Below, piece after piece: positions 1 through 7,485 of a stretch of 48,400 nt of DNA. The position numbers and the translations under genes were made by a program. Below the pieces are notes generated by a model. The model worked only from the letters and a program-made list of their open reading frames with translations, was not told the DNA's origin and searched no databases. This stretch comes from Nocardia carnea (GTDB lineage Bacteria > Actinomycetota > Actinomycetes > Mycobacteriales > Mycobacteriaceae): NCBI RefSeq assembly GCF_029868855.1, contig NZ_JARWOV010000202.1, forward strand, positions 1 through 48,400, read 5' to 3'. The first letter of the stretch is position 1. The number at the start of each line of letters is the position of its first letter.

Positions 1-60
1 TGGCGATATCGGCCGCCAGCAACGGCATCATCAGCGGTTTCGCCACCCACTGCAACGATT
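1..60 (-). pseudogene. Fragment, possibly lysoplasmalogenase (YhhN-like)
   Basis: Reading the minus strand in one frame, this edge encodes SLQWVAKPLMMPLLAADIA without a stop. The K-P-L-x-M-P-L-L-A pattern is like the conserved start of the second helix of YhhN/TMEM86 lysoplasmalogenases. The frame is not connected to the Tat signal peptide that lies upstream across a pure G/C run (61-106). It may be a true gene that continues outside the window or foreign sequence joined at a contig edge. Only 19 residues are visible, so the family call is weak. Confidence 0.22.
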
Positions 61-99
61 GCCGCCCGGGGCCCCCCGGGGGGGGGCGGGGCCGGCCCG

Positions 100-183
100 C
101 CCCGCGAACGCCGAACCCACCGCTGATGCCGCGACACCGGCGGCGGTGTACCCGAGCAGCGCACGTCGTGACAGCGAAACCAT
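100..183 (-). CDS. N-terminal fragment of a Tat-exported protein
   Basis: An ATG at 183 follows a good ribosome binding site (AAGGAGT at about 7 nt). It opens a reading frame beginning MVSLSRRALLGYTAAG, a twin-arginine motif followed by a hydrophobic stretch ending SAVGSAFAG. This is a textbook Tat signal peptide, so the mature protein would be exported folded. After residue 28 the sequence enters a 46-nt stretch made only of G and C (61-106), and the same frame then stops at about 31. The mature protein is therefore missing, and its identity cannot be told. The break looks like an assembly or read artefact rather than a biological truncation. The signal peptide itself is well supported. Confidence 0.5.
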
Positions 184-373
184 CGAAGACTCCTTCGCAC
201 CCGGTGGAAACAGCAGATGTCTGTTCGGGTGCCGTCCCCTCCGCACTGCGCGCCGACAGCCTCGAACGCGAAAACCATTGCATCACGTCCGATGCTCTGC
301 GCTGTACGGACGCGCGGGGATCGGGGTTACCCGGCGCGGCGGGTCATTGCCACAGCCGGGCAGTTCGGTGCGC

Positions 374-1546
374 TTACAGCAGCCGGTCGATTCGTGCGGC
401 TACGTCCAGGCTCCGGGTGGCCGGGTCGGCGAGTTCCGCACGGACCACCCGCACCACCTGGGCGATGATCTGCTTCTTGATTCCACCCAGAACACCGAGA
501 GCGGCGGCGCGCATGCCCTGGGCCGCATATTCGAGGCGGACGTCCTCGCGGGCCGGTGGATCCACTTCGATCACGATCAGCAGAGGGTCGGCGGCGTGGG
601 CGGTGAGGACCAGCGGGATTTCGAGGTCGGCACGGTAGCGGTTGTCCTTGAGGACATTGACGGTGATATCCAGCGACACCGGCACCGTGAGACCGAACCG
701 CACCAGAGCGATATCGCTGTCCACCGCCGGGACCGCGGGCAGATCGGTGAGCAGCGGCTGCCCGACCTCGCCGTGTACGGTGACCTCGGCCGCCGCCCGG
801 GGCCCGGTGCGAAACGGGCCGATCTCGATCGGCCGCTCCGCCACATACGCCACGAAACCGGCGAGCCGTTCGCGAGTGACCATCCACGGGAAGAAGCGAC
901 GGCCGAATTCGGCATAGTCGATCCACTCGAACTCGGTGCGGCCGCGGTGCGGGGAACGCCGCCCGTCGACGATGGCCTCGACATCGTAGATCCGGCTGCG
1001 CATGACACCGGGATCGCGCAGCATCGCATTCACCCGGTTCGCGACCTCGTTCTGCAATAGTCCCGAAATAGGGTCGAGCATCCATTCGGCCACCGAATCG
1101 GCCGCCGCCAAACGCAGCAGCACACGCACGTCCGAGCGGCGGACCTCCGGGATATCGATCACGATGAGCAGCGGGTCGGCCGTGCGGGCATGGAACGTGA
1201 GGTCGATCGAGACCACCGTTTCCAGTCCGAGCCGCCGGCCGCCTAGCAGGATCTTCGCAGCGAGCGAGACCGGTATCCGGACATCGAAGCTGACTCGCGA
1301 CCCGCGGCGCACCACCTCCGGCCGGCCGATCCGGCCTTCGGCCAGGAAACCGGCGAGACCGGCCGGGCCGAGATTGAACGGGCCGATACTCAGCCCGCGT
1401 CCGGTGATCCCGGCAACCGCCGCCTCGATCCTGGATTCGGTCACCGCATGGGTGACGAATCGTTCGCCGAATTCGGCGTAATCGATCCATTCCATTTCGA
1501 CCGCTTCGACCGGTTCCATGAGCCGTTCCGACACCTTCACCTCCAC
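374..1546 (-). CDS. Protein of two tandem homologous domains, unknown function
   Basis: A 390-residue protein made of two copies of one domain of roughly 180 residues. Each copy begins with an almost identical block, MEWIDYAEFGERF (about residue 18) and FEWIDYAEFGRRF (about residue 207). Each then shows (L/I)xIGPFxxGPxxxAxxxxxGxxGxP, VPVSLxIxxNV-like strands and ADPLLIVI(D/E)(I/V)-P. The alternating hydrophobic pattern suggests beta-rich domains. There is no signal peptide or membrane segment. The pattern vaguely recalls lipid-binding TULIP/SMP-like folds, but I cannot assign a family. The start is uncertain: GTG at 1546 follows a TAGCGT box (1558-1563), while ATG at 1519 has GGAACGG just upstream. 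It is followed downstream by the Tat fragment on the same strand. Confidence 0.72.
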   Translation of the reverse strand: MEVKVSERLMEPVEAVEMEWIDYAEFGERFVTHAVTESRIEAAVAGITGRGLSIGPFNLGPAGLAGFLAEGRIGRPEVVRRGSRVSFDVRIPVSLAAKILLGGRRLGLETVVSIDLTFHARTADPLLIVIDIPEVRRSDVRVLLRLAAADSVAEWMLDPISGLLQNEVANRVNAMLRDPGVMRSRIYDVEAIVDGRRSPHRGRTEFEWIDYAEFGRRFFPWMVTRERLAGFVAYVAERPIEIGPFRTGPRAAAEVTVHGEVGQPLLTDLPAVPAVDSDIALVRFGLTVPVSLDITVNVLKDNRYRADLEIPLVLTAHAADPLLIVIEVDPPAREDVRLEYAAQGMRAAALGVLGGIKKQIIAQVVRVVRAELADPATRSLDVAARIDRLL

Positions 1547-1604
1547 CGCCGAAGCTCACGCTACGCGATCGAGGTTGCGGGCCCGCGCGGCTGTCCCCGG
1601 CCGC

Positions 1605-2219
1605 CTACAACCGGCCGTATCCGACGATCGCGATATCGTCGGCGGCGGCCGGGTCCCACCGTTCGATGCGCACCTCGTCGTCTTCGTTACCGCCGATCGT
1701 GGTCAGGATTCCGTTTTCGGAAACGAGCACGATATTCGTGTGCTGTCCGAATCGGCTGTCCGGGCCGTACAGGATCACTTCACCGGTGGCCGGCCGGTAG
1801 TCCGGGCGGAACGGAACGAATCGGCCCTGGCTCTCGTAGTACTCCTGCAGGGTGTAGACGCCGGGAATCCGCCAGGAACCGGAATTCGGGTTGGCCAGCG
1901 GCATCCCGGCGGCACGCAACACCCAGCTCACGAAGTTCGCGCACCAGGGTTCGGTATTGCCCTCCGAATACCCGGGCCCGGAACGGGGCGCGGCGAATTC
2001 GGCCGCGGCCGCGTCGACGACTCTTGTCTGCTCCGGTGTCAGCATGCTCCGGTCGACGGCCGGGAATTCGGTGAGCCGCTCGCCCACGATGCCGTCGTTC
2101 GAGCCGGGCAGCGCACACCCGCAGAGCAAGGCCAGCACTGCCACCAGGACACACCAGGCACCTATCGCGCGTCGCACCGGCCGGCCCCGCCGGAGGGCGT
2201 ATCGACTCTCCTTTTTCAC
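1605..2219 (-). CDS. CHAP-domain lipoprotein (predicted secreted amidase/peptidase)
   Basis: A 204-residue protein with a positively charged N-terminus, a hydrophobic segment and a lipobox-like LLCGC (Cys35), so it is predicted to be an exported lipoprotein. The mature part has a CHAP-like layout: a catalytic Cys in PWCANFVSWVL (about residue 93), a G-D/E-type strand, and a His in RFGQHTNIVLV (about residue 160). A terminal GGNEDD-type segment resembles the third polar position. CHAP proteins are NlpC/P60-like thiol enzymes that usually cut peptidoglycan stem peptides or glutathionylspermidine-type amides. The substrate here is unknown. The gene stands alone between the duplicated-domain gene and an MFS gene, all on the minus strand. 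Family assignment is good, activity is inferred. Confidence 0.78.
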   Translation of the reverse strand: MKKESRYALRRGRPVRRAIGAWCVLVAVLALLCGCALPGSNDGIVGERLTEFPAVDRSMLTPEQTRVVDAAAAEFAAPRSGPGYSEGNTEPWCANFVSWVLRAAGMPLANPNSGSWRIPGVYTLQEYYESQGRFVPFRPDYRPATGEVILYGPDSRFGQHTNIVLVSENGILTTIGGNEDDEVRIERWDPAAADDIAIVGYGRL

Positions 2220-2313
2220 CCCTGTTACTTCGGTTTCTCTGTGTCGTTCGTGAACGCATCGACGCCGCCGTATTCACGGGGCGGTGCAGCCACCACGGAG
2301 CGCGCCGCATCGG

Positions 2314-3753
2314 TCATACGGGCTCCGCCACATCTGTTCGCTTCGGGATCAGTGCAGTGAGCGCGATGGCCACACAGGCGGCGGCGACGGAGATCAGGAA
2401 GGTGGTGTGGAACGCGTCCCGGGACGGCAGGGACACGACGCCGAAGCTGATGGTCATATTGGCCAGCACCGCACTCATCACCGCGGCCGAAGTCGAGGTT
2501 CCGACCGAACGCATCAGCGCGTTCAACCCGTTAGCGGCCGCGGTCTCGGTAATCGGCACCGCGCCCATGATCAGCGCGGGCATCGCGGCATAGGCCAGCC
2601 CGACCCCACCCGCGATCAGCACCGATGCCAGCATGATCTGCCAGACGCTGTCCATCATGGCCGAAGCACACAGATAGCCGAGACCGATCACCGCCGACCC
2701 GGTTCCGAGGGTCAGTTTGGGACCGAAGCGGGCGGAGATCCGCGCGGATACCGGGGAGAGCAGCATCATCACGCAACCGCTGGGCGCCAGCGCCAGCCCG
2801 GCCGCGACCATGGACAAACCCAGCCCGTAGCCGGTTTCGGCCGGGGCCATCAGCAGCTGCGGGAAGGTCAGCGACATGCCGTAGAGGGAGAACCCGACGG
2901 CGATCGAGGCGATATTGGTGAACAGCACCCGGGGTCGCGCGGATACCCGCAGATCCACCAGCGGGTGCCGCCGGCCGAGTTCGTATCGGCCCCAGCCGAG
3001 GAAGACCAGGATGGATATCCCGAACAGGGTGAGAATCGACGAGCTGGTCCAACCCCATTGCGCGCCCTGGGTGATCGCGATGAGCAGGGCCAGTAAGGCG
3101 GTCGCCAGCCCCGCGGCACCGCCGAAGTCGAAGGGCGCGGGTGTGCGTACCGTCGATTCGGGAACGAACCGGAAGATCAGCCCCGCGCCGATCGTGCCCA
3201 TGGCGGCCGCGGCCCAGAACAGCACATGCCAATCGGCGTGCTCGGCGATGACGGCGGCCAGCGGCAAACCGATCGCCCCGCCCACTCCGAGCGTGGAACT
3301 CATCACGGCCATGGCCGAACCGACGCGCTCCGGCGGCAATTCGTCGCGCAGGATGCTGATACCCAGCGGGATGGCACCGATGGCCACACCCTGTAGCGCG
3401 CGTCCGGCGACCGACGGAATCAGCGAGGACGACATCGCGCACAGCACCGAGCCGACGACCATCGCGAGCAGGTCGAGCAGGAGAATGCGGCGTTTGCCGA
3501 ACATATCGCCGAGCCGGCCGCTGATCGGTGTGCACACCGCCGAGGCCAGCAGGGTCACTGTGATCACCCAGGAGGCGTTGGTGGGTGTGGTGTTCAGGAG
3601 GTCCGGCAGGCTCGGGATGAGCGGGACGACCAGTGTCTGCATCAGCGAGACGACGATGCCGATGGTGCTCAGGGTCGCGATCAGAAGGGTCGGCGATACG
3701 CCCGGACGACCCCGTTCGTCGGATCTGGAGGGGTCATCGGCTACGGCGGTCAC
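2314..3753 (-). CDS. MFS drug exporter, DHA2 (14-TM) type
   Basis: About 479 residues with a repeated hydrophobic pattern fitting 14 transmembrane helices. The loop 2-3 signature GRLGDMFGKRR is present (about residue 85), and motif C-like glycine/proline runs (GVGGAIGLPLAAV) follow. These are hallmarks of proton-coupled DHA2 exporters of the EmrB/QacA group, which expel amphipathic drugs or lipids across the inner membrane. The reading frame is open to 3789, but GTG at 3753 is the preferred start because the extra 12 residues would cover a 29-bp operator-like palindrome (3758-3786). It diverges from a MarR gene (3827), the classic arrangement for a MarR-repressed exporter. Substrate unknown. 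Confidence 0.85.
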   Translation of the reverse strand: MTAVADDPSRSDERGRPGVSPTLLIATLSTIGIVVSLMQTLVVPLIPSLPDLLNTTPTNASWVITVTLLASAVCTPISGRLGDMFGKRRILLLDLLAMVVGSVLCAMSSSLIPSVAGRALQGVAIGAIPLGISILRDELPPERVGSAMAVMSSTLGVGGAIGLPLAAVIAEHADWHVLFWAAAAMGTIGAGLIFRFVPESTVRTPAPFDFGGAAGLATALLALLIAITQGAQWGWTSSSILTLFGISILVFLGWGRYELGRRHPLVDLRVSARPRVLFTNIASIAVGFSLYGMSLTFPQLLMAPAETGYGLGLSMVAAGLALAPSGCVMMLLSPVSARISARFGPKLTLGTGSAVIGLGYLCASAMMDSVWQIMLASVLIAGGVGLAYAAMPALIMGAVPITETAAANGLNALMRSVGTSTSAAVMSAVLANMTISFGVVSLPSRDAFHTTFLISVAAACVAIALTALIPKRTDVAEPV

Positions 3754-3757
3754 TCTA

Positions 3758-3786
3758 TGCACGTTACATAGCCTGTGTATGGTGCA
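3758..3786. promoter_or_regulatory. Operator candidate between MFS and MarR genes
   Basis: Imperfect 29-bp palindrome: left arm TGCACGTTACATA, 3-bp centre, right arm TGTGTATGGTGCA; 10 of 13 arm positions pair. It sits just upstream of the MFS start (3753) and beside the marR promoter, which is where a MarR dimer would repress both genes. Confidence 0.5.
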
Positions 3787-3791
3787 CAATT

Positions 3792-3820
3792 TTGCAATCG
3801 GACGAATCAGACGCCATAGT
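3792..3820 (+). promoter_or_regulatory. Promoter of the marR gene (probably leaderless)
   Basis: TTGCAA (3792-3797) and CATAGT (3815-3820) are spaced by 17 bp and match the -35/-10 consensus at 4 of 6 positions each. The -10 ends 6 nt before the ATG at 3827, so transcription would begin at the start codon. Confidence 0.4.
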
Positions 3821-3826
3821 GGCCGA

Positions 3827-4342
3827 ATGTCCGATTCGGCTCTGCCCGCCGGTGCGGCGGATCACCGGGATTCCAGTGTCCTGGCGCGACTCGTCCTGGA
3901 GTTGACTCTGCTGTCCCGGCATCATCCCGCCGCGCGCCGCAGAACGCCCTTCCAGCTGGACAGATCCGCGTATCTGATCTTGACCCGGCTACAACTCGGC
4001 GCGCCGCTCTCGCTGCGTGAACTGGCCGAGGCGTTCGGACTCGATGTCTCCACGATCAACCGGCAGGTCGCCGCGATGCTGGAACAGGATCTGGTGGAAC
4101 GGGTTCCCGACCCCGACGGTGGGGTGGCCCGTAAGATCCGCCCGAGCGAAAAGGGTCTCCGGGTCTTCGAGGGCGACCTCGAACTACAGCGCGGCGGAAT
4201 AGCCAATGTGCTCGCCGATTGGCCCGCTGACGAAATCGACCAGCTGGTCCGGCTGATGGAAAGGTTCAACGAAAGCGTCGAAGGAGTCGTCCGCCATCCC
4301 TGGCCGCGTCCGTATCGACCCGCGGCTTCCGGTGGTCGATAA
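3827..4342 (+). CDS. MarR-family transcriptional regulator
   Basis: 171 residues with a winged-helix core: LSLRELAEAFGLDVSTINRQVAAMLEQ as helix-turn-helix (about residues 62-90), followed by the wing LVERVPDPDGGVARKIRPSEKG. That layout is typical of MarR proteins, which bind palindromic DNA as dimers and usually release it on binding a small phenolic or drug-like ligand. It diverges from the DHA2 exporter across a short spacer holding a 29-bp palindrome, so it most likely represses the exporter and itself. The ATG at 3827 has no Shine-Dalgarno sequence but has a -10-like box 6 nt upstream, which suits a leaderless transcript. Confidence 0.85.
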   Translation: MSDSALPAGAADHRDSSVLARLVLELTLLSRHHPAARRRTPFQLDRSAYLILTRLQLGAPLSLRELAEAFGLDVSTINRQVAAMLEQDLVERVPDPDGGVARKIRPSEKGLRVFEGDLELQRGGIANVLADWPADEIDQLVRLMERFNESVEGVVRHPWPRPYRPAASGGR

Positions 4343-4394
4343 GCGCGAACTCGCCGGTCACCCGGTGTTCTTCCGCAGCCGGTACGGTTGAGCC

Positions 4395-4982
4395 ATGATC
4401 ACGCTCAAAAAGGAAGACGGCGCTGCGGATCTCGCGGGGATGACCAAGCTGAGTGTCGGGGTCAGCTGGGATCCCTCCGCGGGCGCCAGCGGTGGCGCGC
4501 TCGGCTGGGCGCGCCGCAAGAAGGGGGTCGACCTGGACCTCATCGCCATCCTCATGCAGGGCAGCGAACCGGTGCGGTTCGCCGGCCTGGACTCGCTGGA
4601 TCCACTGGGCAACGGCTCGGTGCTGCACTCCGGTGACGAGCAGACCGGCGCGGCGGCGGGGGACGACGAAACCGTGCACGTCACTTTCGCCGATGTGCCC
4701 GACGGAATCGACGCGGTGATCTTCGTCGCGGCCGCGTTCAAGAAGGGAACGTCCTTCGAGAAGGCGAACAATATCTCCTTCAAGGTGTACGACGCGTCCG
4801 GCGGCAGCAGCCAGCAGGTGGCCGATATCTGGCCGTCGCTACTGGGTGCCGACAACGCGAACGCCGTGGCCCGCGCTTTCCGTAACGGCAATGCGTGGCA
4901 GCTCGAAGTGCTGAACCGCAAGGGCAAGATCAAGCAGGGCGATAAGCAGGCGCTGCTGCGGTTCGCCATGGGCGGGCAGTGA
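4395..4982 (+). CDS. TerD-family protein
   Basis: 195 residues over a single TerD domain: LSVGVSWDP near residue 20, VDLDLIAILM near 45, the acidic stretch GDDETVHVTFADVP, and late blocks FKKGTSFEKANNISFKVYD and FRNGNAWQLEVLNRKG. TerD domains bind Ca2+ in the cytoplasm and belong to tellurite-resistance and stress systems in which TerD, TerC and TerZ genes cluster. Here the gene is alone, with no TerB, TerC or other Ter gene nearby, so a general stress or metal-sensing role is more likely than a full Ter system. ATG at 4395 has TACGGT 6 nt upstream and no Shine-Dalgarno, fitting a leaderless mRNA. Confidence 0.86.
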   Translation: MITLKKEDGAADLAGMTKLSVGVSWDPSAGASGGALGWARRKKGVDLDLIAILMQGSEPVRFAGLDSLDPLGNGSVLHSGDEQTGAAAGDDETVHVTFADVPDGIDAVIFVAAAFKKGTSFEKANNISFKVYDASGGSSQQVADIWPSLLGADNANAVARAFRNGNAWQLEVLNRKGKIKQGDKQALLRFAMGGQ

Positions 4983-5053
4983 TCGAAACCTGAGCCCGGC
5001 GTCGCACCCCGCCGGTTCTCACCGGACCCGAGCCCGGCTCCTGCCGAACCGGT

Positions 5054-5473
5054 TCAGATCGGTTCGGCGGACCAACCGGCCCAGCGGGTGACCTCGAACG
5101 CGAGCACCGGCCCCGGCGGCGGCTGGTGCCGGTACACCGGGTAGCGCACGGTCAACTGCTCGATACCGATTCGCGCGCGCTCCCCCGCGACAATCGCTGC
5201 GACACCGTCGGCGCGCACCCACCACAGGCGCGTCCAGTCTTCGTCGTAGAAGTCCGCCAGGACAGCGACCTCCGGGTTCGCGGTGATATTCGCGAGCCGG
5301 CGCAGAGCCGTGGTGGATTTCGGTTTCGCGTCCACGGCCGTGTAGATCGTATTTCCGGCGACCGCGAAAACGATGGGCACGAGATGCGGCCGGCCCTCGG
5401 GGGTCACCGTCGCCAGCCGCGCTACCCGAGCGTCGGCGAACCGCTCCCGCGCCCGCCCTTCGTCCAACCGCAT
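5054..5473 (-). CDS. F420/FMN split-barrel protein (TIGR03668-like PPOX class)
   Basis: 139 residues with the split beta-barrel pattern of pyridoxamine-phosphate-oxidase-like proteins. RVARLATVTPEGRPHLVPIVFAV opens the barrel, KPKSTTALRRLANITANPEVAVLAD is the cofactor-phosphate region, and WTRLWWVRADGVA is typical of the actinobacterial F420-dependent subgroup. It probably reduces or binds substrates with F420H2 or a flavin, but the substrate is not known. The start at 5473 is set by a strong GAGGAGAA site. It begins 31 bp after the stop of the vWA gene on the same strand, so it is the last gene of the AAA+-vWA operon. Confidence 0.8.
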   Translation of the reverse strand: MRLDEGRARERFADARVARLATVTPEGRPHLVPIVFAVAGNTIYTAVDAKPKSTTALRRLANITANPEVAVLADFYDEDWTRLWWVRADGVAAIVAGERARIGIEQLTVRYPVYRHQPPPGPVLAFEVTRWAGWSAEPI

Positions 5474-5504
5474 CCGTTCTCCTCGCGCGTGCCGGGCCGG
5501 CGGA

Positions 5505-7457
5505 TCAGCGCCGCCGGCCCCGCAGATAGTCGCTGACCACGGCCGCGCCGAGGCCGTCCAGGTCCGGTGCCACCACCCGGCCACCGCTGCGCCGGGCCAC
5601 CATATCCACGAAGGCGGCCAGCCGCGGCTGTTCTCCGAGCATGAACACCGAAATGGACGCACCCAGTTTCGCCAGGGAATCGACCTGGATCATGGTGGTG
5701 GCGAGGGTGCGCCGGTCCGGCGGCCAGTTGAAGAACGACGTACCGTCGGCCTCCAGATGGGCGGTCGGTTCACCGTCGGTCACCACCAGTACCACCGGCA
5801 CGGCGTCGGGGTGGCGGCGCAGATGCCGACCGGCCAGCAGCAGCGCATGGTGCAGATTGGTGCCCTGTTCCCAGACCGGTTCCAGCGCGGTCAGTTCCCC
5901 GATCTCCACCGTGGTGGCATGGCGGCCGAAAGTGATCAGTTCGAGTGCGTCGGTGCGGAACCTGGTACTGATCAGATGTTGCAGCGCCAGCGCGGTGCGT
6001 TTCATCGGAACCCAGCGGCCGTCCTGCACCATCGACCAGGAGGTGTCCACACACAGCGCGACCGCTGCCCGGGAACGCTGCTCGGTTTCGGCGATCTCCA
6101 CATCCGCGACATCCAAGGTCACCGTGCGGCTCCCGGTGGAGGCCGACCGCAGTACCGCATTACGCACCGTCCGCGAAACATCCCACGGTTCGGTATCGCC
6201 GAACTGCCACGGCCTGCTCGCGCCGGTCGGCTCCCCGGAAGCCCCGGCCCGGGCGGTCTCCCGCTCGCCCTTGCGGGTACGCAACTGCCCGACCACATCC
6301 CGCAGCGCCACCTCACCGAGTCGCCGTAATGCCTTGGGCGTCAATCGTAATGATCCGTCGGGCGCCCGTTCGAACAAACCTTGACGGCGCAGTTCCCGCT
6401 CCAGTTCCGCCAGCCGGGCGGCGTCGACCCGGGCGTCGGCACCGAGCTGGCGTTCCAGCATTTCCAGGTCGATATCCTCGAGCCGCGCACCCGGATACGA
6501 CTGCGCGAGCTGCGCGGCGAGTTCGTCGAGTTCGCCGAGGTCTTGCATTGCCTCGACCGCTTCGCCCATACCCAGCGGGTCCTGACCGCGGAACCGCCGG
6601 CCCGACTCCCAGTCCTCGCCCGGGCGCAGCTCGCGCAGGTTCGCGTCCAAGGCGGCGATCTGCTGCGCCAGCGCGGGATCGCCGAATGCCTGCCCGAGCA
6701 GTTCGTTCAGCTCCGACCGCTGTTGATCCGACATCGAATTCAGCATCCGCTGCGCCGCGGCGGCGCGGGCGGCCAGGCTGTCGATCAGCTCCTCGGTATT
6801 GCGCGGGTTCTCGGGGAAGAACTCGCCGTGCTCGGACATGAACTCGGCGAACTGTTCGGTGGTGTCCTCGCCCCGGCCGTGCGTGGCCAGCAGATCGTTG
6901 AGATCCGACATCATCTGCCGGACCTGCTCCACGTCCTGCGGGGTGGTGTTCTGCAACGCCTGTTTCATGCCCTGGAAGCGGGATTCCAGTAGTTCCCGGC
7001 CGAGTAGGTCGCGGATCTGCCGGTAGTTCTCGCGTCCGGTTTCCGAACGCCACTGGTACTCGCCGAGTTCGCGGACCGCGCCCGCGGTACTCGACGGCAG
7101 GGCGTCCAGCTGCATTTCGGCGAAGCGGGCATCGTCGGAAGGGTCGGGGAACAGTGCCCGGCGTTCGGCTTCCAGTGCCTTGTCCAGAAGCTCCCGAACC
7201 TCTTGTAACGTCCCGTCCAGCCGGTGGTTGCGAGAGATCTCCGACCGCCGCTCCCACAGCCGCCGCGTCAGCTCCTCGAGCCCCGGCAACCCGGTCGTCC
7301 CGCGCCGCAACAGTTCCTCGAGAGCCGAGCGCGGCGACGATCCCTCCATCACTTCGCGGCCGATATCGGCCAGCGCCTCCCGCAGATCGAGCGGAGGCGC
7401 GAGCGGATCGGGCCCTTCGTGATAGGGCCCGTAGGAATATTCGCCCGCCGCTGTCAT
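5505..7457 (-). CDS. vWA-domain protein, partner of a MoxR/ChlI-type ATPase
   Basis: 650 residues. The first roughly 420 residues are acidic, helical and rich in ELxEL and QxxxxM heptad-like runs. The C-terminal roughly 200 residues form a von Willebrand A domain with a complete MIDAS: DTSWSM (residues 471-476), the T-containing loop EQGTNLHHAL and VVTDGEPT. It resembles the M. tuberculosis Rv0959-type protein (from memory). Such proteins act with a MoxR- or ChlI-like AAA+ partner, often in metal insertion or complex assembly. The partner gene ends 28 bp upstream on the same strand. The N-terminus has no signal peptide, so it is cytoplasmic. The client is unknown. Confidence 0.85.
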   Translation of the reverse strand: MTAAGEYSYGPYHEGPDPLAPPLDLREALADIGREVMEGSSPRSALEELLRRGTTGLPGLEELTRRLWERRSEISRNHRLDGTLQEVRELLDKALEAERRALFPDPSDDARFAEMQLDALPSSTAGAVRELGEYQWRSETGRENYRQIRDLLGRELLESRFQGMKQALQNTTPQDVEQVRQMMSDLNDLLATHGRGEDTTEQFAEFMSEHGEFFPENPRNTEELIDSLAARAAAAQRMLNSMSDQQRSELNELLGQAFGDPALAQQIAALDANLRELRPGEDWESGRRFRGQDPLGMGEAVEAMQDLGELDELAAQLAQSYPGARLEDIDLEMLERQLGADARVDAARLAELERELRRQGLFERAPDGSLRLTPKALRRLGEVALRDVVGQLRTRKGERETARAGASGEPTGASRPWQFGDTEPWDVSRTVRNAVLRSASTGSRTVTLDVADVEIAETEQRSRAAVALCVDTSWSMVQDGRWVPMKRTALALQHLISTRFRTDALELITFGRHATTVEIGELTALEPVWEQGTNLHHALLLAGRHLRRHPDAVPVVLVVTDGEPTAHLEADGTSFFNWPPDRRTLATTMIQVDSLAKLGASISVFMLGEQPRLAAFVDMVARRSGGRVVAPDLDGLGAAVVSDYLRGRRR

Positions 7458-7485
7458 ACCGTCTCTTCTCCGGCCAGTACAGCGG

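Noticed and set aside
327..1559. Arg-rich minus-strand open frames over 374-1546
   Set aside because: They are frame shadows of the duplicated-domain gene, which has the consistent repeated protein sequence.
4395..4982. Tellurite-resistance (ter) operon
   Set aside because: Only a single TerD gene is present; none of the other Ter genes lies nearby.
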